Below are positions 22,738 through 33,612 of a DNA stretch of 64,000 nt, piece by piece. The DNA is from Pteria penguin (Eukaryota; Mollusca; Bivalvia; Pterioida; Pteriidae). The position numbers and the translations under genes are program-made. Within the stretch, counting starts at the first letter, position 1, and every line of letters starts with the position of its first letter. The notes beneath the pieces are model-generated. The model saw only the letters and a program-made list of their open reading frames with translations. It ran no database searches and was not told the origin of the DNA. Where the stretch lies: the NCBI GenBank assembly GCA_035048485.1, contig CM068590.1:13896776-13960775 (forward strand). Reading direction: 5' to 3'.

Positions 22738-23600
22738 TTCCTTTACTCACACGAAGCTGAATTCATTCAGTCTTTGCTTTTGCAAGGAAAAAAACAATTG
22801 GCTCTTGGCTTCAATTTTACTTACAGATATATAGATGACTTGCTTTCTATTAATAATCCTTCATTCGCGGATTACCTTAGCATCATCTATCCAAGTGAAC
22901 TGGAGGTCAAAGAAACCACAGAAAGTAGTAATTCTACTTCGTATTCAGATAATGGTCAATGGAACACCTCCCTCTATGACAAACGTGACGATTTCAATTT
23001 CACTATCACAAACTTTCATTAGTAGCAACATTCCATCATCGCCCGCATACGGCGTATTCATATCTCAGTTAATACGTTATTCCAGAGCATGTTCAAATTA
23101 CGATGACTTTGTTCTGAGGGCTAGGCGACTTTCATTTAAGCTGCTCAACCAGGGTTATATATGTGCTAGACTAGCAACGTCACTCAGGAAGTTCTACGGT
23201 CGTTACGAAACTCTTATTACTCCATATGATATCTCGTTGTCCAGACTTTTAAATAATATTCTGGACTGAGACCGATTCCGATCATTTTACACAGATTTGA
23301 CACCTTCTATACTAGAAGGTTACCTACTTTGACTTCTCCATATATAAATACATATGGAATTTACACTATTTGACTCTTTCTACTGGGTATATGTGACGGG
23401 TGTTGCTAGCAAGCAGGAGATGCTCACCCCCCTCCCCCCCGGGTACCTAATCTCACTCCATCACAGTGGTTCACATATGCTCTTCAAATAGACATACTTT
23501 GTTATTTTCCACTTGTTTTTCATTTTCACTGATTTTGTATGTCCTCTGGTTTCATGATTTTTAGATTTATGGTTTGGATTTATCCATCATCTTTACATTG
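22738..23600 (+). pseudogene. Broken Naiad reverse-transcriptase fragment
   Basis: Aligns almost base for base with 35553-36425 of the main Naiad, covering the end of the RT core (YRYIDDLLSINNPSFADY), the thumb region and the 3' tail. Relative to that copy it has a 21-base in-frame deletion after SNSTSYSD and a 5-base deletion after AITNF that shifts frame. The 5' end is truncated at the EAEFIQ segment. It cannot encode active RT. The high remaining identity suggests a fairly recent insertion. Confidence 0.9.
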
Positions 23601-23641
23601 CTTATTCTCAAATTCTACACCCTCAAACTCCACTCCCCGAC
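23600..23641. repeat. Right arm of a ~43-base inverted repeat
   Basis: GCTTATTCTCAAATTCTACA with CCCTCAAACTCCACTCCCC is the reverse complement of 22422-22465. It begins exactly where similarity of the Naiad fragment to the main Naiad stops. Confidence 0.7.
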
Positions 23642-23955
23642 ATTCGAATTCAAACCTAAAACTAATTTGATACAAAAATTAAACGAGAAAAGTGAAAAAT
23701 ACCTTCCTGCATAGACATTTGCCCACCACAACATCGAAAATTTAAGTGCCATAATTTTCACCCTCCAACCAATTGCGAAGTCTAGACTGCAGCCCTTAGG
23801 TCAAGGCATAATGAATATTTCAACTGCCGCAAAATTCCTTAGTGTAAAGATTAAAAAACATGTATGTTGCATGATACATGAACATGTCAATAAATATATA
23901 TATAAGATTAAAATAGATTGTTTTTACATTACGTTCAGACGGTGATGAACGAAGG

Positions 23956-26910
23956 ATGGCTACCGCAAATGAAACATCTGTATCAACTGCTAGCGCTGCC
24001 TTCTGTAAATATGATTGTCCAATCTGTTTGGAGCCGGTGAAAAGTCCACGCGCCTTACCATGTCTTCATACTTTCTGCCAAGACTGCTTGCAGGTAAATT
24101 TGATCCTTAAAAATTATTATGAAGTCAGTGATAATGACTTGTGTAGGTAATTACGAAACGTCACATTTAATCCAATTACTATGAAGTAAATGAAAATGAC
24201 TTGTGTAGGCAATTACAAAGCATCACGATTTTTGCAATGCAAACGCGCAAGAATACTAGAGTAAACTATTCACGCTATTTATTAAGGAAAGTTTTAATTC
24301 TTACAAAATTTTTTGAGTCATATCGAAAGATTTGTTGAAGACTTAGATGCATCAGCAAAACAACGTTGTAAGTATACCTCTGCATTTTGGGAATACAGTA
24401 TAACAAATCAAATTAACTTAATTTAATATCAAATATAGTGAGAATAGATTTATGATTGTCAATCATTCTTTATTAGTTACATAAAGTTTTGCAAGAGTGT
24501 AATTATGATACTTTCGCAAGATATTAGAGGTAAAAATTTCTCTGATGCTTATTCTGCTTTTGTAATGATATGGCATCTTGGATTTCTTATCTTAAATTCT
24601 AGTCAAAGGACAATAAAAAGTTCCGATCATTTCATATCGGCGAGTTCTAAAATTATTAATAGCCTTCGACATCGACAGTAATACCCGAGATCATCGCAAA
24701 GACTATAGATCTTGTATCGTGGCCCTCTACATCCTTATACACACTTCTTCCTGAGCGTTATACACTGACTAACAGGGAGGCGGGGACTCTTTGATGGGCC
24801 TTGTCCAAACCTTTTCAGAAAAGACAAGCTCATAAACCTCGTCCCCGCTGACTCTTAGTCGGGCCGTTTGCGGTGAGTGGTAAGGTGGACGCCCATGAAC
24901 CCGTTACCACAGAAATTAAGTGACGTTTGTTACTTTCATGACTGTCTTGATTCGGTATGTTATCTGCAGTACAATCTAGTATTTTTTTTTTAAATGTCGT
25001 TTTCTGTCTTTATTTGACAATTATCCTGTTTTAGGTTCATGTCCTTGGTGATTTGTGTCATACAGCTTTGTCAAATGTTGACGAAAGGCAAAATTTGTGA
25101 TAATATCTCGACCTTTGAAAACAGATCGGAACTTGCAGTTAACGGGGCGTTGTAGCTTTATAATTCTCAATTTAAGCAAGAACCTAATATATTTGATATT
25201 ATCTGAAAGAGTGTTCAAATGTTCTTCTGATTTAATCAGAGTCCTACTTTTTTCCAGAGCAATATAAATTACACCAGCTGGTGAATCTTCGATTAATTAT
25301 TGTTTTAATAAATGCACTCAATATTTGATCGACAGTCTAGTAAAATAATAAGGTTTAGATTCGACTTTAGTGAAAATCTATATCTATATACATGTACCTA
25401 TATCTGCTACATCATTTTTTCCGTTTCATAAGTGATTGACAACCATAAATAAATGAAAATAAATGCTCTTGCTACGCGTGGTATTAACACTAGTAAACTA
25501 TATTTAGATTTACCTTATTTTGAATCTCTAAAATGCACAAAAATCTCACAAGCAACTTGTATTACTGGTTTCACAGAGCTGTGAACAAAATATGTATCGA
25601 TCTTACTCACAAAAAATCTTCACTTCAAATGCACTGAAAATAGTGAATTATAAATATTACTTTAATTATCAAGGAAATCAAAGAAACCGTAAAAATTCAT
25701 TGAGCGGTGATTTACGTCGCTTTTAAAACATTTTCAGTCTCTTCACAAAAATATCTGAAGGTAAGAAGAAACTCCAAAAGTCAATCCGATATAATGTACT
25801 GGAGTGGTATTCGCTTGTATGTATATTGTATTCGGTGATTAAGTATTTAAGCACATCATCGTTATTCCTTTCACCAATGATTGCGTATATTTCCTAGTCG
25901 ATTTGTTCCTTTATTTGTATGAAGCTGAAGGTTTCAGTCTCCACATAGGAATCCATTGATCTTTTCGGTAATAATTAGATATCTGATTACCTATTGTCCA
26001 TGAACGGGATTAACGCCCCTGCGGCAACAAATCTGGAATAGAATAAGTTCATTTAAAATTGCTAGTATCTAATCTTAGATAGTACTGATAGTTTCATGAT
26101 CAATGTATCCAAAGATGAAATCTCAAATGAATGTGTGAGATATCAAACACATCAACTTTAAAACTAACACAAAATATAAGAGTAAAAATTTTGAAAGTCA
26201 ACCTCTAATTCCACTCCGTTTGAAGAGAGTATAATTAGAATGTGATACAGATACCTACATGTATGAGCTATAATCATAGCGTGCCATCCGGGCGTCCGTA
26301 GTCGGGAAACTTACCAGAATTGCGCCTGCTTGAAGGATTTTGATCAAACTAAGTAGGGATTACTACATTAAAGTCTCTTAAGAATGCCATTGTGTTACGG
26401 TTAGATCCATCAGTGAGTGGATTCAGGCCGAGCAACGCAGCTTCCAGAAGGTACCATCCTTTGGCTGCATAGATCATAATACCCAATTGTACCATACTGA
26501 GTGAAAGTTATTGAAATGATGTTTTATTTTCAAACAAAAATGGAAAAATGAAAACTTTTACGTTTATTTTTTTTTTCTTAGATTTTGTACTCTTTCCGTG
26601 TTTTGAAATAATTTCTTAGATTTTCTCCTTATCGACTCTTTATTATATTATATACATTTAAACTGAATCTATTGTATATGATTAGAAAGAGCTTGAGTAA
26701 AGGAATTATTTCTAAGTGTAATTATAAGTTTTGGTGGATTTTTTCTCGTACAATGCTTTCGTTGAAACTTTGTAAGGATGATGAAGTGTTGCTATTTGTA
26801 AACAACATCTGCCAAAGAATGAATTAAGGATGGTGTAACATGTCCCAGAGAGTACCCTCCTTTGACATTTTTTTTCAAACTACCTTTGTTGACAATGAAA
26901 CCAAATTTAT

Positions 26911-26941
<31 letters not shown>

Positions 26942-29414
26942 TCATATATCAGAGTAATCGTAAAAAGTGTCTTAAAGTGTTGTTTTAATCACATTTAGAC
27001 TTTATAAATCGTATTGTTTGAACAATTCGAGATATTTTTGTCATCTTATTGCTTTTTCAATAGATAGAAGCGATATAACATTTATGTGTCTGCCTACAAT
27101 TCCATTCTGCTCAAGTGACCCATCATGGACCTCTAAGTATACTCAGGCCCTTTCAAATGACATCAAGGTCGATGACCTTTTGACCTTGGCAATGACCTTC
27201 ACGCTAAAATAACTCTTTGGACTTTGGTGCCGCCGGGGTCATTAGTATTTTACAAACACAGCTTGTTTCTTATTTTATTGTGTGTTTGAGGTCTTCAGTT
27301 GAGCAACATACGTTTACCTTGGTCTCTTATTTAGAATCAGACTTTTTGTGGAATTGATTAAAAATATTCCCTTAAAAAGTTGATCACTCCCATCAAATAG
27401 AAATAGAATTTATCAAAACCAATTCAGGTATATAGTATCACTTTCTTGATTGTACACGCATTAATCTAAAAATGTATTTATCTATTTTCAGTCATACATT
27501 TCTGCAGAATTTAATAAAAAACAAGACATTGTGTGTCCAGTCTGCAGAAAAGAAATAACAGAACCAGAGAAAGATCTTCCTTCTGATAAGTGGGCCAAGG
27601 CTTTTCCATTGAACTACTTCTTGACGAGTGGGGATCAAAAACAGGGTAATAGTGCTATTATTTCTGAAGAATGCAAATTCTGTTTGCGTGCAAATAAAAA
27701 TTCCATAGCAACCCATTATTGTAAAGAGTGTACCGAAGCCATTTGTAATGCATGCAAAAACTTTCATACACTTGTGCCGATGATGCAGAAACACATAATC
27801 GTAACATTAGATGATTTTCAAAAACACCCACAAGTACCCGTGGATGAACTTTGTCATATTCATTTAGGAAAAGAAGTAGAGGTATATTGCCTTGACCACA
27901 AAAAGATGTGTTGCAGTATATGTTTCGCCACACAGCATAGACACTGCAAAGATGTCAAATCTATTGATGAATACCTTGCAGAACCGTCGACTGATATGCC
28001 TGTCGATCAAATTACCCGAAAGCTAGAAGATGTGGCCACCCAAGTAGAAAAAGAAATTTCCTATAAAACAGACCTAGTTATCAGAATGAATACTTCGCGA
28101 TTGTCTGCTTCACAAAAGATGCAAAGTTCCATTGAAGCTGCAAAATGTAACTTAAACATCATTCATGACAAATTTAAGGAAGAATTGGAAAAGGAATATT
28201 CCCTTGACTCAGCAAAAGTACAGAACGTGATCCAAGTATTGAAAGGGGTACACTCTTCTGTAGTATTAGACAAACAAATGCTTTGTGCCGTAGAAAAATA
28301 TGGTACTAAGAAACAGATGTTTGTAACACGAGAGAAAATGAAAACCCATCTTACCGAGCAATTGCAGCAAATGTTTGCAATTGCATCATATACGATACCT
28401 GCAAGATATAGTATAAGTACCGGGGCTCTTGATGAAATATGTAAATTAAAATCATTCAGTTCCTCAATGAATAACATGAGCAGAAGTTGTTCATCTCTTT
28501 TTAGACAAGATGAAGAAATGATGAAGATGGTAAAAGTTATTGCAGAAATACGACCAGTCATTTCTAATGTCCTTCTATCAGAGTTGGAAGCTTGTATAGG
28601 GATACACTCTCATGAATCACTGGCTACTTTACCAGCTAATTTGCGCTTTTGTAACAAATGGGAATTTAGATTACCCGATATGTCAAATGGTGCAACATAT
28701 TTGAATCAAAATTTTGCTGTCGTCACTTCAGGTGGAGATGTTTACATCCTTGGTGGAAATGGCACAATGATTGTAAAGCATAAAATTCCGAACCCACAAG
28801 GAGTATATAACGAACCAGCTGATATCAATGCTACTGGCGTTGAAAATGAAGTATACATCTCATTTCGAAATGAGAGGTGTCTGGCGAGATACTTAATTTC
28901 ATCCACTACAATGAATAATATCAGTACCATATGCCTAAATGCAGTTGCTGAAGGGTTTTGTATCTTTGGTGAAAAGATTGTTCATGCATCGCGGAAAGAT
29001 TGTTCCATTTACGTATCAAACATTTCGGGAGATCTACTATGTACCATCCCTTCTCAGTTAGAGGGTACCATTGGATTTGTTGCAGGGTCCTTTATGAGAA
29101 AGACGTTTTATCACATGGATGGAGTGAAGCTATACTGTCGAGATTTGAATGGAAATGTTTTAAATCATGCGACCCTCAAAGATTTCGATTGCAAGCCTCG
29201 TGGCATAGGTGTTGATTTTCAGGGCAATGTATACATTTGCTGCCGAACCGAGAGCAAACTTATACAGATTTCTCATCACGACTTTAGGCTGCATGAATAT
29301 TGTGGTATCCCAAGTTTCTATATTTCATTTAGCCGAGACGGGAAGTCATTTGTAGTTGATGACTATTCTGCAACTTTTAGATTTTTCACACTAGAATGTG
29401 GATCGCAAGTTTAA
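23956..29414 (+). CDS. TRIM-family RING/B-box E3 ubiquitin ligase, two exons
   Basis: Coding exons 23956-24093 (46 codons, donor CAG/GTAAAT) and 27492-29414 (acceptor TCTATTTTCAG) join in phase to give 686 residues. The RING finger is split by the intron: CPIC and CLHTFCQDC in exon 1, CPVC at residues 61-64 in exon 2. B-box 1 spans about 107-150 (CKFC, CKEC, CNAC) and B-box 2 about 167-198 (CHIH, CLDH, CSIC). A coiled coil follows at about 205-310. The C-terminal 250 residues look like a beta-propeller of the NHL type often found in invertebrate TRIMs, but blades are degenerate. The ATG has a good context (GAAGGATGG) and a possible acceptor ends at 23938. A poly(A) signal AATAAA occurs at 29751-29756. 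Such proteins ligate ubiquitin, often in immune signalling (family knowledge); the substrate is unknown. Both exons are intact. Confidence 0.9.
25021..25240 (-). pseudogene. Degenerate Naiad coding relic, minus strand
   Basis: Minus-strand translation gives LRIIKLQRPVNCKFRSVFKG preceded by EEHLNTLSDNIKYIRFLL. This aligns with residues about 315-360 of the main Naiad (EVDTLSEWIKSIAVLL then SKIKKLQGSVNTRFESIFKD). After NFAF the match stops and an unrelated short repeat (KLYDTNHQGHE) follows. Confidence 0.65.
25430..25640 (+). pseudogene. Degenerate Naiad RT relic, plus strand
   Basis: DNA-level match to 34915-35095 of the main Naiad. Shared blocks are GGTATTnACnCnAnTAAA, TTTAGAnnTnCC, AAAATGCACAAAA, ACAAnCAAC and GTATCGATnnTACTCACAAAAA. 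No reading frame survives. It lies 200 bases from a minus-strand relic, so two insertions or an inverted complex insertion are needed. Confidence 0.65.
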
Positions 29415-32400
29415 CGCTGCATGATTCTATTAATTTATAGTAATCATGTTCAAATTTGTATTGAAAAGCAGAAGATAAGGAGAACAAGGATAAGGGAACA
29501 CGAGTTCATCATATGTCATCTTTCAAATATACATGAAAAGACGATTTGAGCACCATTTACCTCTTGAGAAGCATTTAACTATCATGCAAAACATAAACAA
29601 ACCCGATATATTTGATTATGATTTTTCAACCTCTATGCAAAAACATGTGACAGCGATGGTAAGATCACTCATAGAAAACTGCATGTCTCGGATAATGGAA
29701 CAAATGAAAAGAGGTTATAAAAGCACAAATATAACAGACAGGTCATTTAGAATAAAATACCAATAATCATTTTGCGTATATGAAGACATGAAACGCAGTA
29801 TCAAAGTCAATCAGAAAAAATATATATATAGGTGTTGATATTAATTTTGACAATCCACAAAAAGTGTTTAAAGAGTTCCAAAAAAGAGTGACTAATTGTG
29901 ATAAGGGAAAAACTGCAAGACTGAAATAAGAAAAAAAAAATGAAATAAAAATGCACTAAAAGTTAAAAATTGTGATAAAAAGCGAAAAGTTCAACGCCAC
30001 CAGCGAACAATAGGATATATCCCAACGACATTGGGGATGCTATCAAATAAAGCTATCATTTAGAAATCAACCATCTGGCTTTAAAGACATAAAGCAAGCT
30101 TATGCACCAAACGACATTGGTATAGAAATGTTCTTTTTATAACATTGTGACAAATAAAAAGCCATGTCAAAGACAAAGAAGTGAAAAAAGTCGAAATATT
30201 GACTGTTGGATGGAGTATTTACCCTGTCAAAGGTATACTAAATAAAACGATGAAACTGTCTACTAAATCATGGAATAAATTTCTTTGCTTTATTTTTTTG
30301 TGCACTAAGTTAAACAAAGTTAGTAATTATGTATTCATCTTTTCTCTGACTTTTGTTTATGTTTAACGGTATTGTGCAATTCAGAAAAAAATGCATTCTA
30401 TTTATCTAATGTAGATGTATTACAAATTGCTGTTTTTAAAACATCATTTTTCATTTATTATTGCCATTTCCATCATAGATATCTCGCACTCTTACCTGCA
30501 AACACTGAATGTAGATAATTCTTAATGAATTGCCGCTATAAATTCTCCTATCATTATTCTGTAGTGCAGTACTCAAAAATTTATAACAGTGTGTATCTTT
30601 TTGATTTCTGTTCGCTTTATCATAACGTTGGGAACTATAAGAGGAGCTTTATCTATTCAGAAGAGCTAATGCCACGAACTTCATCGCCTTTGACCTCTTG
30701 TTGGGATTCCTATCGACAAGTGACTTATTGTACTTTCTATGAAATCCGAATACACCCCCACCAAAAAAAAAATGCTATGATTTGAATATTTGTATCTCCC
30801 AAGACATAATTATATAATCCTGTCTGGATTATCGAAGCAACCTACTGAAAACAACAACAAAAAAAAAATAAATAACGTATTGAAAGTGTTTTTAATAGAT
30901 ATTGGCAAACGTTTACTTTAAATGTGATATTTCCGAGAATGTTTGGCATAATTATTCATAATGACACAATGAATATAAATGTGATCATCAAATATTAAAG
31001 AAAACTGATGGAATGTTTAAGAGGTGCATTTTAAAAATTGTTTTATAAGTTTTGACCGTATTACTTTCTCTATAAAATTTCATATTTGTACATGTATCTA
31101 CATTTGAATCATTTATCTAACATATTCTGTAGCATTACTTATGTCCAAGCAAATCTTATTGATTCATACGCTTCCTGATAACGAATGTATGAAGAGAAAG
31201 AATTTCACATTTTCTGTAGCACAGATTTGAAGGCGAAGACAGTAAACTCATCCCTAGCCAGTCAGAGCAATCTGAGCTCTTCCTTGTGTCGCTTATATTT
31301 GTATTTCATTGCACTCTACTATACTATACTGTATATACCTTTATTACATTTCAATTTGAAGACGTTGTTGGTTGCTTTCTTAATAGATTGATATTAACAG
31401 AATTATTCTCTGATTTTAATGCTTTTGTTAACAATGGGAAACTGGGCCATTGACTTTTGTTATTATTAACAAAGAATTGTCTTAAATATAGCATAATTCA
31501 CTGTATTTCTAGGAAATATTTCCGTAGCGTTGTTTGTTTTTCTTCTTATTTTTCGCATGCATTCCTCTGGAGGCCTTTGTTATATGGTTGAACAAGGCCT
31601 TTTTCAGTTTCCATATTATTAATAATTAAATTTCGAATGGGTTAGATTGATATAATTTTTATAACGTTATATAGTTTTGGTGTAAGTGTTTATAGAAAAC
31701 AGATATGCTATTATCTTTGAATTACAAATGTGATATATTTGTTTAATTCAACTATTTTTCAGAAATGTAAGATATCCGGTTTTTCCTTGTTATTTTTGTT
31801 TACATATACCAATTGTTTGAGATATTGCAAATTTCTTCATTGATCATATTGACTTCATGTAAATCGGTTAAGAATGCTGATAATGGTAATTGTCTAACTT
31901 TGAATAGAATATGATTCCCTTACACCTCTTTTCTAGTAAGCTTCAGAAAGATAAAAGTTTATGATTAATGTCTGAAAAGCATTAAGTTCTGTGTAAAAAA
32001 TACATCTTGTTTTCACGAATTAAGCCATCATTAGAAGTAAATGAATTTCTTAATTAACATTGACAATACCAAAACCTACATGTGTATGTAAATAAATTGA
32101 ATAATATAAAAACTACCTGTATCCTGTCTGTCATCTAAATATGTGAAATGGTATCCTGTCTTATCAATTAGTTCGAATTCTTATAGTGTGCATCAGATGC
32201 AGGTCGGAATGTCCACTATCAATGCACTAAAACGGATATAAATTTGTATTACGGTCATTTTAATTTTACAGTGACACATTTAAATAGGATGATTTCAAGG
32301 AAGGAACACGTAATTCAAGTAATTGTTGCATTGAATCAAAATGTAAAAGCAATATACAGTATGCAATTTGTCATAATTGATCATTGGTCTGTAATACATT

Positions 32401-33085
32401 TAAAATGTTATTGTTATGTCGTTGCTGTGTTTATTTTTCTTTTGTTTTATGTGCATCACTTTGTTGATTGTATCATACAGCTTGGTCAGATGTCTTTCGT
32501 CTTTTCTTTCACACATAGAATACTTATTTCTTTACGATCTTTCTGAATTATTAAATGGACACAGATTTGTGATGTATCTTATTATGTGAGCAGTACTGAA
32601 AATCTGTCTGTTAAAATTGGTTCAAGGAGTCACCACTTGCATGTAATGTGCTAATTGTAATATTGAAAGATTTTTCAGATGTTTTATCAGATGTGTATGT
32701 AACAAACAAGAGTAAGTGTACAGTGAGTTGCAGTTCTAACAAAATATTATTTTAACGTGAAGTTTTCTTTCCAAATGCGCCCAGGACTGCTAAGCACACG
32801 CAGATTTCCACGTGAAATGAAGTTTGAGACCACTTTAAAGCACTTGACTGCCGCTTGAATGCGCTTGTCAGCCACGTTCGCTTGCATACAACTTAAAACT
32901 TAAATTAACATGCATATTTAGGAGGATTTGAAGGAGGATCGCCATAAACATTGTATATACAAGAATATATAAATAAAATATTTAGAATTAAATAAATTGT
33001 ATTAAGGTAAGGATGAATTTTAAAAATATTGAACGCAATTTCCGTACATTGAATATTACGAAATTTATCATTATTTTTCAATAAT
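29415..33085. other. Long AT-rich intergenic stretch after the TRIM gene
   Basis: Starts with the probable TRIM 3' UTR (AATAAA at 29751). Contains A runs near 29930 and 30760, and a short minus-strand repeat near 32460-32505 (GATTGTATCATACAGCTTGG) that also occurs near 25060 and 44310. Short ATG-initiated frames (for example 29533-29766) have no recognisable domain. Confidence 0.5.
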
Positions 33086-33107
33086 AATATCGATAACAAC
33101 AACAACA

Positions 33108-33139
<32 letters not shown>

Positions 33140-33375
33140 CAAGATAAAATTAATAAAACTAATAACAATGACGATATAAATAACATTCATAGATAATAAA
33201 AGATAACAAGATTATAAATTACAAAAAAACCAAACAAAACAAAAACGACAAAAAAAAAAAAACCAAACAAACAAACAAACAAAAAACAAAACAAAAAAAA
33301 AGGAAAACAAAGAAAAAAAAAAAACCCCCACCCCCCCCCCCCCCCCCCAAAAAAAAAACCAATAATGATAATAAC
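33085..33375. repeat. Low-complexity AAT/AAC, poly(A) and poly(C) tract
   Basis: AAT repeats (33105-33130), AAACAAAC repeats, several A runs and a C run near 33325-33347. It lies about 240 bases upstream of the truncated Naiad; a preference for inserting near microsatellites is reported for this element class. Confidence 0.9.
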
Positions 33376-33612
33376 GATAAGTACATTAATATCTTAATTA
33401 AAATAATATATAAATTAATGCATAAATTAATTGAAAATATATCGAGGAATAATATTTAGAAAGTAGTTATACTAGTTTGATTATAGTTTAAACTGAAGAA
33501 ATTTTATAAATACCTTTTTGCATGTCTTCGTGGTAATTTCCTATGTAATATTACATATGAAACTCGGAACGAGATTTTAACATTAATCTGGTAAATAAGG
33601 AGGAAAAATTAA

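Larger units (their letters stand above)
24094..27491 (+). other. Intron of the TRIM gene, loaded with repeats
   Basis: 3.4-kb intron with consensus borders (GTAAAT...TTTTCAG). It contains two degenerate Naiad coding relics in opposite orientations (25021-25240 and 25430-25640) and a short TA run (26911-26935). Traces resembling the CTCACCTGAG repeat also occur: GGGCGTCCGTAGTC near 26290 and AGTACCCTCCTTTGACA near 26854. No additional exon was recognised. Confidence 0.7.

Noticed and set aside
29533..29766. 77-codon ATG-initiated frame after the TRIM gene
   Set aside because: No domain; more likely 3' UTR of the TRIM gene, ending at its AATAAA.
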